DNA from: Verrucomicrobiota bacterium
GTDB lineage: Bacteria; Verrucomicrobiota; Verrucomicrobiae; Limisphaerales; UBA11358
DNA length: 64,000 nt
Assembly: GCA_014860005.1 (NCBI GenBank)
Contig: JACZKP010000109.1
Location: 1 to 64,000 of the forward strand
Reading direction: 5' to 3'
This document shows, piece after piece, positions 24,308 to 33,975 of the stretch (the stretch's first letter is position 1; each line of letters starts with the position of its first letter). The notes below the pieces were generated by a model, which was not told where the DNA came from, ran no database searches, and was given only the letters and a program-made list of their open reading frames with translations. The position numbers and the translations under genes are program-made.

Positions 24308-25432
24308 TTATTCAACGGTTGTTGTGTGGGAAAGTTCCGCCAGCAAATGCCGCAGGAACACCACGTTGTCGCACTGGAGATATTTCATTTCGCCGCCCAT
24401 ACGGGCGAAGCTTTTGCAGAAGCGCAGGTAGTAGGCCGGATTGTCCTTGGGCGGTTCGCCGTGCGACCAGTCCCAGTTGCCGCCGTCCTGGATGTCCACC
24501 ACGCAAATCGTGTGGCCGCTCACGATCGGTCGTCCGGCTTGCAGCCGCAGGTTGTTCACGCAACTCAGACTCTTCTCGAAGACCTGCGGTGCCATGATGG
24601 CCGAGCCCACGGACAACACCACGCCACCATCCAACCCTTCCACTGCGCGTCCGAACTGCGCGAAGTCGAGATGCGCCGCGCGTCCGATGGCTGCGCCGCT
24701 GAACATCGGGTGATTAGAAATGATGTCGTAGCCGATACCGGGATGCACCGTGAGCGGCACGCGCTGGCGAAAGGCCTGCGCGACAATGGAACTCGTCTTG
24801 TGCGGATGTTTCACTTCAATGCGCCCGCCGGCCAGTCGTTGTGCGAGCATGGCTTGCAGCAACTCGGCGCGAGCCGGCGACAGCGGATGCGTGGGCTCGG
24901 CGCGCAGCCAGTTTTCCAGTTCGGTGGTCGCAGGCAGGGTGACGCCGTCTTCCTCGATGAAACGTCCGAGGCTGCGTCCATAACCTTCGCCGCAGAGTGC
25001 GCCGGCAAGCAGGGCGAGGTGGATATTGCGCCCCGTCTCGTCCCACGTTCCGAACGTGCCGGTGGCGACATTCGCGCGCACGCTTTCCTCGGTGCGACCC
25101 TGGAAGGCGAGTTCCCAGTCGTGAATCGTCCCCGCGCCGTTCGTGGCAAGATGCGTCAACCAGCCGCGGGCAATGAATTCGTTCACCACCGGCAGCAGGC
25201 CGTTCTTCACCAGATGCGCGCCATACAACAGCATGACGCTGGCGCCGCGTTCGCGGGCGGATTGCATCAGCCGCGCGCAAGCATGAATTTGCGCCAGCAT
25301 CCCAGCCGGACAGGGCGGGGGCGGAGTGGTCGAATCACTGAGAAGCTTTTCGAGCGTGCTGAGGCTGCGTCGTTGAGCCAGCGGCAGTACCTTTATCTTT
25401 GTCAAATCGAGCGGGGCGGGAAAGTCGTTCAT
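24308..25432 (-). CDS. Deoxyhypusine-synthase-like protein
   Basis: A 374-residue protein with features of the deoxyhypusine synthase fold: ATNGAGTIHDWELAFQGRTE, HPGIGYDIISNHPMFSGAA and LDGGVVLSVGSAIMAPQVF, all similar to the NAD-binding core of DHS and the bacterial DHS-like family. Canonical bacterial eIF5A is absent in bacteria, so the substrate differs, and polyamine-related chemistry is the family expectation. I chose the ATG at 25432 (MNDFPAPLDLTK). The gene precedes the concanavalin-like gene by two bases, so they may be co-transcribed. The assignment is tentative and would need profile search. Confidence 0.5.
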   Translation of the reverse strand: MNDFPAPLDLTKIKVLPLAQRRSLSTLEKLLSDSTTPPPPCPAGMLAQIHACARLMQSARERGASVMLLYGAHLVKNGLLPVVNEFIARGWLTHLATNGAGTIHDWELAFQGRTEESVRANVATGTFGTWDETGRNIHLALLAGALCGEGYGRSLGRFIEEDGVTLPATTELENWLRAEPTHPLSPARAELLQAMLAQRLAGGRIEVKHPHKTSSIVAQAFRQRVPLTVHPGIGYDIISNHPMFSGAAIGRAAHLDFAQFGRAVEGLDGGVVLSVGSAIMAPQVFEKSLSCVNNLRLQAGRPIVSGHTICVVDIQDGGNWDWSHGEPPKDNPAYYLRFCKSFARMGGEMKYLQCDNVVFLRHLLAELSHTTTVE

Positions 25433-25560
25433 TTGAGTCAGCTTGCGAACCGTGATGTCTTTGCGTTGCGTCTGGCGCGGAGTATGAATCCGGCAGCGCA
25501 AATCGCAAGCTCCGAAGGGCGGCGGCTTGACTTGCGGTTACAGCAATTCAACATGAGCGC

Positions 25561-26424
25561 ATGAAACTACGCGGCATGTTCGGGCTGGCGCTGTGGCTGG
25601 CCGCTGCACCGGCGTTCGCTGAAGAATTGGTGATTCAGCCGGGCGAGGGCAGTTTCATCTTCACCGATCAAAAAGGGAATCCCGACAAGCCCGTCACCAC
25701 TTGGTATTTCCGGCCAGAAGTCTGGGATGCCTCACGACCCGTGCTCTTCGTCATGCACGGCATGTTGCGCAACGGCCAAACGTATCGCCGGGCTTGGATT
25801 GAACCGGCCCGCCAACACAACGCGCTGTTGCTGGTGCCGGAATTTGCGAACCAATACTACTCCGGCGCTGCCTACAATCGCGGTGGCGTTAGCCTAGAAG
25901 TGGACGAGTCGAAGTGGACGTTTGCGATGATCGAAAACCTGTTCGATCACGTCCGCGGCGCGACCGGTTTGACGAGCACGAATTACCTGCTCTACGGCCA
26001 CTCAGCGGGCGGACAGTTTGTGCATCGCTTCGTCGAGTTCATGCCGCACGCGCGCTTTGACCGCGCAGTGGCGGCCAACCCGGGTTACTACACGATGCCG
26101 CGCTTTGACCGTGATTATCCTTATGGATTCCGCAAGTCGCCGATGGACGATGAACGATTGCGCCGGGTGTTCAGCCGTCCGTTGACGATTTTGCTGGGTG
26201 AAAATGACACCGATCCAAACGACAAGAACCTGCACCGTGCCGCCTTGGCCATGGAACAGGGACAGCACCGCTTCGAGCGGGGTAACAATTTCATTGCCAT
26301 GGCCAGGGAACTGGCTGCGGAGAGGAATCTGCCGCTCAATTGGACCATGCAGATTGTTCCGGGCGTCGGCCACAGCAACGCCGGCATGATGCCGGCCGCC
26401 GCAAGAGTTTTGTTTGAGCCATGA
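25561..26424 (+). CDS. Secreted alpha/beta hydrolase
   Basis: A 287-residue protein with a signal peptide (LALWLAAAPAFA). The nucleophile elbow is GHSAGGQFVHRF with Ser148; the catalytic aspartate is probably in LLGENDTDPND and the histidine in VPGVGHSNAG. The oxyanion-hole strand is FVMHGMLRNGQ. It is probably an exported esterase or peptidase. It lies divergent to the deoxyhypusine-like gene and is followed on the plus strand by a Tat-exported TIM-barrel protein, but the substrate cannot be read. Confidence 0.78.
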   Translation: MKLRGMFGLALWLAAAPAFAEELVIQPGEGSFIFTDQKGNPDKPVTTWYFRPEVWDASRPVLFVMHGMLRNGQTYRRAWIEPARQHNALLLVPEFANQYYSGAAYNRGGVSLEVDESKWTFAMIENLFDHVRGATGLTSTNYLLYGHSAGGQFVHRFVEFMPHARFDRAVAANPGYYTMPRFDRDYPYGFRKSPMDDERLRRVFSRPLTILLGENDTDPNDKNLHRAALAMEQGQHRFERGNNFIAMARELAAERNLPLNWTMQIVPGVGHSNAGMMPAAARVLFEP

Positions 26425-26473
26425 ACTGTTTGACCGTGTAAACCAATGTGAATCCCCACCAAAATCAAATCCC

Positions 26474-27571
26474 ATGAACTCATCCTTACTTACCACTGAT
26501 CGCCGGCAATTCCTCAAGACCATGACGGTTGCGGGCGCCGGCCTGGCGCTGGGCGGCACGGCCGTCCTCGCACAAACTGGCACCGGCCAAGCCAAGCCGA
26601 AGATCAAACTCGGCCTCGATAACTTCGCCGTGCGCGCCATGAACTGGAAGGCGCCCGCGCTGCTGGATTACGCGGCCTCGCTCAAGCTGGATTCGTTGTT
26701 CATCACGGATCTCGACGCGTTTGAAAATCATGAGCCGTCGCATTTACGGGAAGTGAAGGCCAAGGCCGATGATCTTGGGATCGCCATCTTCCTCGGCACC
26801 TGGAGCATCTGTCCCACATCCAAGTCTTTCCGGAACAAATGGGGCACGGCCGAGGAACATCTCGCCTTGGGGATTCGGATGGCCAAGGACCTGGGCTCGC
26901 CGGCCATCCGCGTGGTGCTTGGCAACGGCGACGACCGCCGGACCGAAGGCGGCATCGAGGCGCGCATCGCGGACACGGTGAAAGTCTGCAAGGCCTGCCG
27001 CAGCCAGGCGATGGACGCCGGCGTGAAGATCGCCGTGGAAAATCACGCGGGCGACATGCAGGCGTGGGAACTGGTGACGCTCATTGAAGCCGCCGGAAAG
27101 GATTACGTCGGTGCGAACATGGATTCCGGCAACGCCTGCTGGACGATGGAAGACCCGCTGGAAAATCTGTTAACCCTCGCCCCATACGTGCTGACGACGA
27201 GCCTGCGCGATTCGATGGTCTGGGAATCCGAGAACGGCGCGAAGGTGCAATGGACGGCGATGGGCGAGGGCTGCGTGGACCTGAAGACCTATTTCGAGAA
27301 GTTCGCCGAACTCTGCCCCAACGTGGCGGTGAACATCGAAACAATCTCGGGCTTTGCGCGTGAACTCTCGTATTTGAAACCGGAATTCTGGAATGTCTGG
27401 CCGAAGGCGAAGGCGAGCAGCTTCGCGCGATTTGTGGCGCTGGCCAAACGCGGCAAAGCTATTCCCGCGCACCGGTCCGCCAACTCACAAGAGGAACAGG
27501 AATACCAAAAGGGCGAGTTCGAGCGGAGCATCCAGTACTGCAAAGAAACGCTCGGGCTGGGCGCTCGTTGA
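26474..27571 (+). CDS. Tat-exported sugar-phosphate isomerase/epimerase-like TIM barrel
   Basis: A 365-residue xylose-isomerase-like TIM-barrel protein. The twin-arginine signal is DRRQFLKTMTVAGAGLALG. The barrel has KIAVENHAGDMQAWELVTL and YVGANMDSGNACWTMED, matching metal-binding acidic and histidine residues of the family. The ATG at 26474 gives MNSSLLTTDRRQFLK with the signal near the start; the longer open frame from 26414 overlaps the hydrolase gene. It is probably active on a sugar or its derivative in the periplasm; substrate unknown. Confidence 0.75.
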   Translation: MNSSLLTTDRRQFLKTMTVAGAGLALGGTAVLAQTGTGQAKPKIKLGLDNFAVRAMNWKAPALLDYAASLKLDSLFITDLDAFENHEPSHLREVKAKADDLGIAIFLGTWSICPTSKSFRNKWGTAEEHLALGIRMAKDLGSPAIRVVLGNGDDRRTEGGIEARIADTVKVCKACRSQAMDAGVKIAVENHAGDMQAWELVTLIEAAGKDYVGANMDSGNACWTMEDPLENLLTLAPYVLTTSLRDSMVWESENGAKVQWTAMGEGCVDLKTYFEKFAELCPNVAVNIETISGFARELSYLKPEFWNVWPKAKASSFARFVALAKRGKAIPAHRSANSQEEQEYQKGEFERSIQYCKETLGLGAR

Positions 27572-27591
27572 CCGCGAACCGGCGAGCTGCC

Positions 27592-29097
27592 ATGCGCGCG
27601 TTCCGTGTCAGCCTGCTGGTTCTGTTGATCGTCCTTGCCGCTGGTGGAATCGCCGGGCTGATCTGGCTCCGGCCCTCGCCGCAGTCCGTCACACTGCCCG
27701 ACGGTTCAGCGTTCATGCTTTTGAAAATGACTCACGGTACGAATCACGTTCTGCGGTTCGGCAGCCGCTGGCAGGATTTTCTTTACCCGGTACTGCCGCA
27801 CAAGTTGCGCATGAAGTATCCACCGCGCGTGATGCAATTCATCGGCAACGGCCCCGAGAGTGTGATGGTCTGGTTTCAGCGTGAAGGGGTGCCGTCGTCG
27901 GACGGAAACTGGCCGCGCGTCTGCCTCGCCGTTGTAGATGACCACGGACTGGAATCTCCATTCCTGCTGTCGCCGCACGCGACGCGTACGCTGGGGGCAT
28001 CAAGCAGCACAACCGGGAGCAGCGCCGGAAGTCCGGGGGCGGCGTCCACGCAACTCAGCGGTTGGGAAGTGCTGGACTACCCGAAACGATCGGGCGGGTT
28101 TCAGCTTAAGATTTACGGCGCCGGGACAGACTCTCAATTGGCGGACGCTGGCGACGTGCGGATTCCCAAGTTCAGCCGGCGGGAGTTTCCTGCTTGGACC
28201 GCGGAATCTTTGCCCGCCACGCGCCGGAGCAATGGACTGGACGTTACACTGACCAGGCTGGAAACCGGGGTGGCTGGCGCTGTGTCGGGTGCTGCTCCCT
28301 TGGGCATGGTGGCTCGCGTGTTCTCCCGCGCCACGTTTCAATTACGCGAAAGCGGCTCGGTCACCGAGGATTGGAGTGTGAGCAGCATCCGCCTGCTAAG
28401 CGCCACGGGGATCACGCGATACGGCGACAATAAATCGGCCCAATGGCGCGACGGGAAACACACGGCTGATCTGTGGGGTGGACTCTGGCTCGAAGAACCG
28501 GCGTGGAAAGTGCAGGTTGACTTCGCACGAACCGCGAATTTCCCCGCCGAGGATTTGTGGGGCATCCGGGGCGTGCCCGTCCCGCAACCCGGCGAAATGG
28601 TCGAACACCGGGTCGTCACGAATCTGCACGGCGAGGAACTGGCATTTCTCGGGATCAGTGGATTCAAGAGTGCGGCGGGCACGCCGCCGGGCAAGACTTA
28701 TGCGAGCATCCAAGTTCGCACGCCTTATCCCTTGGACGACTTGAGCGTGGTGCTCGTGGAGGCGCGTGATGAGCAGGGGCACAAGGCGGAGGCGCGTGGT
28801 TTTACCATCGAAACCGGCACGGGCGGACGCGGCATCACCTTGAAGGAATCGCGCATCGGGTTCCGGATTGAGATTCCCCAAGGCGCGGAGTCGTTGAACA
28901 TTACTCTCGCCGCCACGCAGATGCGACGCGTGGAGTTTTTAGCCAAACCGGTCCCGTTTGGCTGGCACACGAATTCCGTGGAGGGAGTTCGCGCGCCGGC
29001 CCCAAGCGGGATTTTAACTTCAACGAAGCCGGTTAAACGTCGCAAATCTGCACGCCCTGCCGGAGCGAGGCGAGCTTGTCGCGGCGACGGGGAATGA
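27592..29097 (+). CDS. Membrane-anchored hypothetical protein
   Basis: A protein of about 501 residues with one N-terminal helix (VSLLVLLIVLAAGGIAGLIWL) and a large extracytoplasmic part of beta-rich look (WDYPKR- and YPLDDLSVVLVEARDEQGHK-like segments). I recognise no family. The open frame could begin at a TTG (27568) that overlaps the previous stop, but the ATG at 27592 places the helix correctly. Its last 65 bases overlap the 3' end of the convergent TIM-barrel gene, so the basic tail KPVKRRKSARPAGARRACR is of doubtful significance. Confidence 0.6.
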   Translation: MRAFRVSLLVLLIVLAAGGIAGLIWLRPSPQSVTLPDGSAFMLLKMTHGTNHVLRFGSRWQDFLYPVLPHKLRMKYPPRVMQFIGNGPESVMVWFQREGVPSSDGNWPRVCLAVVDDHGLESPFLLSPHATRTLGASSSTTGSSAGSPGAASTQLSGWEVLDYPKRSGGFQLKIYGAGTDSQLADAGDVRIPKFSRREFPAWTAESLPATRRSNGLDVTLTRLETGVAGAVSGAAPLGMVARVFSRATFQLRESGSVTEDWSVSSIRLLSATGITRYGDNKSAQWRDGKHTADLWGGLWLEEPAWKVQVDFARTANFPAEDLWGIRGVPVPQPGEMVEHRVVTNLHGEELAFLGISGFKSAAGTPPGKTYASIQVRTPYPLDDLSVVLVEARDEQGHKAEARGFTIETGTGGRGITLKESRIGFRIEIPQGAESLNITLAATQMRRVEFLAKPVPFGWHTNSVEGVRAPAPSGILTSTKPVKRRKSARPAGARRACRGDGE

Positions 29098-29929
29098 ATT
29101 CCTGGGCGAGATAACCTTTGAATCCGGTGTCCACAATCGCCTGAATGATGCGCGGGTAATAAAGCTCCTGCGATTCGTCAATTTCGTTGCGCCCCGGCAC
29201 GCCGCCGGTGTGGTAGTGGTCGAAGTACTGGTGGTTCTCCTTGATCGTGTCGCAGACGTCGCCCTCCATGATTTGCATGTGGAAGATGTCGTAGAGCAGT
29301 TTGAATCGCTCCGAGCCGACGCGGTTGCAGAGTTCGACGCCCCACTTCGAGTAATCGCACTGGTAATCCTTGTGGCTGCGCTTGCTGTTGAGCAGTTCCA
29401 TGCAAATGGTGATCTTGTGTTTTTCCGCCAACCGCATGATGCGCTTCAAACCGATGGCGCAGTTCTCCAGGCCTTTTTCGTCGTCCAGGCCTGCGCGATT
29501 GCCCGAAAAACAGATCAAACGTTCGAAGCCGGCCTCCGCCGTTTCTTTGATGCGCTGTTCGTAGGCCGGAACCAGTTTGTCGTGATGCTCGACGCGGTTG
29601 AAGGCCCGTTCGATGCCGCCCAGCCCGTCAACGCTCGGATTGCTGACCATTGAGCAGACCAAGCCGTGTTTCTTGACCGTCGCAAATTCATTCGGGTTGA
29701 GCAGGTCAATGGCGACGAGGCCCATTTCCTTTCCGGCTTTGCAGAGGTCGTCGAGGGAGATGCCCCCGTAACACCACTTGCAGACGGAGTGGTTGACGCG
29801 GCCTTTGAGTTTGGCACCGACGGCGGCTTCAGCGGCGGATAGACGATGCGAGAGGCTGGTGGCGGCTAGGACGGCAGCGCTGCCGGTGAGAGTTTGGAGA
29901 GCAGAACGACGCGAAAATTTCGTTTTCAT
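29033..29929 (-). CDS. Tat-exported TIM-barrel, hydroxypyruvate-isomerase-like
   Basis: A 298-residue protein with a twin-arginine signal (SRRSALQTLTGSAAVLAATS), then a xylose-isomerase-like TIM barrel. ICMELLNSKRSHKDYQCDY, LLYDIFHMQIMEGD and HYHTGGVPGRNEIDE contain the glutamate, aspartate and histidine metal ligands expected for this family, and the GGVPGR-EID segment is particularly close to hydroxypyruvate isomerases. The gene is convergent with and overlaps the preceding unknown gene. Its location in the periplasm and true substrate are unproven. Confidence 0.78.
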   Translation of the reverse strand: MKTKFSRRSALQTLTGSAAVLAATSLSHRLSAAEAAVGAKLKGRVNHSVCKWCYGGISLDDLCKAGKEMGLVAIDLLNPNEFATVKKHGLVCSMVSNPSVDGLGGIERAFNRVEHHDKLVPAYEQRIKETAEAGFERLICFSGNRAGLDDEKGLENCAIGLKRIMRLAEKHKITICMELLNSKRSHKDYQCDYSKWGVELCNRVGSERFKLLYDIFHMQIMEGDVCDTIKENHQYFDHYHTGGVPGRNEIDESQELYYPRIIQAIVDTGFKGYLAQEFIPRRRDKLASLRQGVQICDV

Positions 29930-30125
29930 GGTTGTCTTTTACCATGAATGGACGCGCGGGGACACGGATTTTTTCATCTACTCAATCCGATTCTGGAAGT
30001 CCGCAGCAAACGCAATGAGAAGAGGTTTTCGCAAAGGGGCACGGATGGAATTCAACTCAGCCCCCCCATAACAACTAACGTCGCCGAACGCGCTCCGCAT
30101 GCAGGTGTTTCGGTGAGGCGTGACC

Positions 30126-30436
30126 TCATTGTTTGTAATGCAAAAATGCACTGCGGACCAATCCGACCTGCTCGCACCATTTAGGCGGATCGGGGCCGAT
30201 CCAATAGCGGCTATTATCTCCGAACGGCTCCCAAGCCTCAAACTTCTTCCCTTCAACTTCAAACTCCAAAAACACTTCCTCTCTAAGTGCCGACAAAACT
30301 TCCTCGGTGAACGAAGAATGCGAGCGCCTGGTATCGTCTGAACCAGGCTACAGACGCTCTCTCTGCCAAATCTCCAGTTGTCTATCTCAAACGCGAAGAC
30401 TCGACCGTCTTTATCTTTCAGATCGTGAATAGTCAT
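30126..30436 (-). pseudogene. Small hypothetical gene with frameshift
   Basis: The N-terminal part MTIHDLKDKDGRVFAFEIDN continues coherently to GARILRS, then the reading frame becomes implausible. A second frame picks up at about 30320: FTEEVLSALREEVFLEFEVE, followed by FEAWEPFGDNSRYWIGPDPP, and stops at 30126-30128. The whole region is 311 bases, one short of a 104-codon gene, so a single-base loss (or a sequencing error) near 30313-30320 would restore one protein of about 103 residues. I do not know its function. About 200 bases on the low side (29930-30125) are otherwise featureless. Confidence 0.5.
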
Positions 30437-30511
30437 TGTAACCGCGTAATTCTACGCTGAAGACCCGAGCTTGCCAGGCACTCGAAAGTTTGAGACAGCA
30501 TGACGCCTGTC

Positions 30512-31930
30512 CTACGCCAACGCCAGCGCTCCGGTGCTGTCGCCGAACTTCTCCACGGGCGTGCCCATCTGGTCGAGCATTGAGACGTAGAGGTTGCAGA
30601 GTGGCGTGCCCTTGGGATTGGCGATGTGGCGCCCCGTCTTGATTTTGCCGCCACCCCGGCCGGCAAGGACGATGGGTAGGTTGGCCGGATCGTGGCGGTT
30701 GCCGTCGGACATGCTAGAGCCAAAGAGCACCATACTGTTGTCGAGCAAAGAGCGTTCGCCCTCCTTGATCGCCGCCAGCTTGTCCATGAGATACGCGAGC
30801 TGCTCGTTGTGCCAGCGGTTGATCTTCGTGTACGGCTCGAACTTCTCGGCCTTGTCCTGGTGATGACTGAATTCGTGATGGCCGCCGCCGGCGCCAGGAA
30901 TGAGCTTGCCGAAATTCTTTCCGGAAACATCGTTCGCAAACATGAAGCTGCTGATGCGCGTGCTGTCGGTCCAGAACGCCAGCACTATCAAGTCGAGCAT
31001 CAGCCGAACGTGTTCCTGATGATCGCCGGGTTCGCCCTTGGGCGCGGCGATGTCTTCACCGGGTTGCGATTCCGGTTTCCAGGTGCGCGGGTCGGGCTTG
31101 GAGAAAAACTCCAATCGCTTCTCCACGTCGCGAACGGAGTCGAGATATTCGTCCAGTTTGTATTGGTCATCGCGGCCGAGGCGATTGCGGAGGTTGTTCG
31201 CATCGTTGAGCACGAGATCGAGCAACGCTTTGCGGTCTTCCTTCTTCCGTTGGTCGGCGGCGGAAATGCGGTCGGCCTTCATCACGCTGAACAGCCGTTC
31301 GTAAGCGAGGCGCGGATTGATTTCCTTGGCGAGCGGCATGTTCGGCGAGCGCCACGAGATGTAACAGCCGTAGAGCCGCGTGTAGCCGACGTTGGTATCA
31401 ATGCCTGAGATCACAGGGTCAACGCCGAGTTCGAGCGAGGGTAGGGGAGTGAGATGCCCGATCTGCTGCGCGCAAAGCTGGTCAATCGAAAGGCCGCCCA
31501 CGCTGATGTCTTTGCCGGCGGTTTTGCGCACGGGCAGGCCGGTGAGGAAATTCGCCGTCTTCGCATAGTGGCCGTCGCCCTGATGGCTGTGTTGTTTGTC
31601 GAGGCCGGAGAAGACCAGGATGTTTTCGCGATGCTTCGCAAGTGGCTCCAGAGCGAAGGGCAATTCAAAATCGGCGCCGTCCTGTTTCGGAAACCAGTTC
31701 CGCTCCAGCACCCCGTTCGGGAAATAAATGCACGCCATGCGGACAGGTGCTTGCACACTGGAGGCGGCTTTGGTGGAAGCCAACGCATCGGGCGCGGCGA
31801 CTGAGGCAACCTTGCCCATCGCATCAAGGAGCGGCAGGCCGAGCATCGCGCCCGCGCCTTTGAGGAACGAACGGCGCGGCATGCGCCAATTGCGTTCGAG
31901 AATGACGGGAGCTTTTTCGACTGGCTTCAT
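30512..31930 (-). CDS. DUF1552-domain exported protein
   Basis: A 472-residue Tat-signalled protein (MPRRSFLKGAGAMLGLPLLD) of the DUF1552 family, typical of Planctomycetes and Verrucomicrobia. Family-like stretches are VRMACIYFPNGVLERNWFP and GYTRLYGCYISWRSPNMPL. These proteins are encoded next to DUF1587/1592/1588-containing cytochrome-like proteins, as here, and are thought to act together in degradation of complex substrates, but no activity is established. It lies directly downstream of the DUF1592 gene on the minus strand, 21 bases apart. Confidence 0.85.
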   Translation of the reverse strand: MKPVEKAPVILERNWRMPRRSFLKGAGAMLGLPLLDAMGKVASVAAPDALASTKAASSVQAPVRMACIYFPNGVLERNWFPKQDGADFELPFALEPLAKHRENILVFSGLDKQHSHQGDGHYAKTANFLTGLPVRKTAGKDISVGGLSIDQLCAQQIGHLTPLPSLELGVDPVISGIDTNVGYTRLYGCYISWRSPNMPLAKEINPRLAYERLFSVMKADRISAADQRKKEDRKALLDLVLNDANNLRNRLGRDDQYKLDEYLDSVRDVEKRLEFFSKPDPRTWKPESQPGEDIAAPKGEPGDHQEHVRLMLDLIVLAFWTDSTRISSFMFANDVSGKNFGKLIPGAGGGHHEFSHHQDKAEKFEPYTKINRWHNEQLAYLMDKLAAIKEGERSLLDNSMVLFGSSMSDGNRHDPANLPIVLAGRGGGKIKTGRHIANPKGTPLCNLYVSMLDQMGTPVEKFGDSTGALALA

Positions 31931-31951
31931 GGCGATGGGTGTTAGTTGCGG

Positions 31952-33916
31952 TTAAGTCTCCGGTTGGTCGTGTTTCGGATAAAAGCGGTGACGGAACGGG
32001 TAACTCATCGCAATGGTTTCAATGAGCACAGTCGCGCGCCAGTCATTATTTGCCAAGGCCGTCATGGCATCATCAATAACGCAGTTGTCGAACTTGTTCA
32101 ACTCCCGACCGAAGGCAAACCCCGTCATTTTGCGCGCGAGATGACGCATGATCTTGTCTTTGCGCGCCATGAGCACCTTTTTCAAGCCGTCCGGTCCTTC
32201 ATAGGCTTCGCCGGAAGGCAATGTTCCCTTCGCCTCGACCGGTTCGCCGTGCAATTCATCGCGCCAGCGGCCCAACAAATCAAAATTCTCCAAGCCGAAC
32301 CCGAGCGGGTCCATCCTGTCGTGGCAGGCGGCGCACTCGGCCTTGACGCGGTGCAGCTCAAGCTGTTTGCGCAGCGAAAGCCCGCCCGGTTGCTCGGCGG
32401 ATTTTTCGTCCAACGCGGGAACATCCGGCGGCGGCGGTGGAATCTTGTCGCCCAGCAAGGATTCGAGCAACCAGCGTCCACGCAAGACGGGACTGGTGCG
32501 CACCGGATACGAGGTAAGCGCGTGAATGCCCGCCATGCCGATCAAGCCGCCGCGCCGTGCGTCCGCCAGTTGTACGAGTTGCAGCTCGTCGCCCTTTACG
32601 TCGGAAAGCCCATAGAGTTCCGCGAGCCGCGCGTTGGCGAAGGTGTATTTGCTGTCAATCAATTCGAGCAACGACCGGTCTTCGCGCACCAGATGATTAA
32701 AGAACGTCGCAACTTCGCCCTTCATTGCGCGGGACAGCGCGGCGTCGAATTCAGGAAACTTTGTTGGGTCAGGTTTCACCTCGCCGCCGAGTTGATCGAG
32801 ATTGAGCCATTGCAGCGCGAAGCGTTCGCCCAGCGACGCGGCCTTCGGGTCTTTCAACATGCGATGAAGCTGCGCGCGATAGACGTTCGTGTCGGAGAGT
32901 TTGCCTTGTTCGGCAAGCGCGAGGAGTTCTTCATCGGGCATGGAGGACCACAGGAAATAGGAAAGCTTGTTGGCGAGCGGAACATCGGCGAGCTGTTGAA
33001 TCCCCTGCGTGGACGGTTCGGGCTCGGCAAGAAACAGAAAGTGCGGCGAAATCAACGCGCCTTGAATCGCCAGCCGCACCGAAGCCGCGAAGCTGTCGCC
33101 GCGCTCATGACCGCGCGCGAAGAGCTTCATCAACTCGTTCGCTTCCTCGCTGGTCGCGGGTCGGCGCCACGCGCGCCGCGCGAAAGTTGAAATCACCTCG
33201 CGCGCGACCGGCTCGGCCTTGCCAAACCAGCCCGGTTGGCGGAAGAGGATTCGTTCGCGGGCGTCGCGGAGTTCGCGGCTTTGGCCACGCGTGCGATCCG
33301 GCAAAATCGTTTGCGCAATCTGTTCGGCGGCGGCGAGATATTTTTCGATGTGAATCGAGGAGGTGAAGAGCGTGTCGCCCGTGGTGTCGAAGCCTTCGCC
33401 GCCGCCGCCGTCGGCGGGGAGCAGTTGTTCGAGTTTGAAATCGTGTGCGACGCCGAACAGGTCGCGAATGGTGTTGATGTATTCCGCGCGATTCAACCGG
33501 CGGCTCATCACGTAGCCGCGGTAGTAACTGGCCGTGCGGTCGGAAGCGATCTGATTGCAGTCCGGCTGTTCCACCTTGGGCAGTATGCGGAGGAAGCCCA
33601 TCATCTTTTCGAACTGGCCGTAGTTCAGTTCGCCGGCTTTCTTGGGCGGCATTTCATAAGCTTGGACCCGTTGCAGGACGTTTTGCCAGAGTTCGGGTTC
33701 AGCCTTGATGTCGTCGAACGACTTGAACCGCTCGAGATTGAGGTCGCCTTTGAGCGCGTCCGCATCGTGGCAATCATAACATTTCCGCTCCATCAACGGG
33801 CGGATGTCTTTGAAGTAATCCTCGGCGAGATCGGCGTGAGCCATCGGGGCAAAAGCCGTCAGCGTGGCGAAAATGGCCACGGTCAGGGAGCGGACGAATC
33901 TGGCTTGCTGGATCAC
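31952..33916 (-). CDS. DUF1592/DUF1588-type exported c-type cytochrome-like protein
   Basis: A 654-residue exported protein with a signal peptide (LTVAIFATLTAFAPMAHA). A heme-binding CxxCH motif occurs at Cys46-His50 (KCYDCH) and a second in AECAACHDRMDPLGFGLENF near the C-terminus. Between them are the DUF1587, DUF1595, DUF1592, DUF1588 and DUF1585 type segments (for example RLNRAEYINTIRDLFG and LASYPVRTSPVLRGRWLLE-like). Together with the adjacent DUF1552 gene this is the classic planctomycete/verrucomicrobial pair, likely periplasmic and possibly redox-active. Function is inferred from family only. Confidence 0.85.
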   Translation of the reverse strand: MIQQARFVRSLTVAIFATLTAFAPMAHADLAEDYFKDIRPLMERKCYDCHDADALKGDLNLERFKSFDDIKAEPELWQNVLQRVQAYEMPPKKAGELNYGQFEKMMGFLRILPKVEQPDCNQIASDRTASYYRGYVMSRRLNRAEYINTIRDLFGVAHDFKLEQLLPADGGGGEGFDTTGDTLFTSSIHIEKYLAAAEQIAQTILPDRTRGQSRELRDARERILFRQPGWFGKAEPVAREVISTFARRAWRRPATSEEANELMKLFARGHERGDSFAASVRLAIQGALISPHFLFLAEPEPSTQGIQQLADVPLANKLSYFLWSSMPDEELLALAEQGKLSDTNVYRAQLHRMLKDPKAASLGERFALQWLNLDQLGGEVKPDPTKFPEFDAALSRAMKGEVATFFNHLVREDRSLLELIDSKYTFANARLAELYGLSDVKGDELQLVQLADARRGGLIGMAGIHALTSYPVRTSPVLRGRWLLESLLGDKIPPPPPDVPALDEKSAEQPGGLSLRKQLELHRVKAECAACHDRMDPLGFGLENFDLLGRWRDELHGEPVEAKGTLPSGEAYEGPDGLKKVLMARKDKIMRHLARKMTGFAFGRELNKFDNCVIDDAMTALANNDWRATVLIETIAMSYPFRHRFYPKHDQPET

Positions 33917-33975
33917 GGGGCTATTTTATGCCGCAAACCGGGCCGGATGTCCATTGCTGGAATTGGCGAACACAG

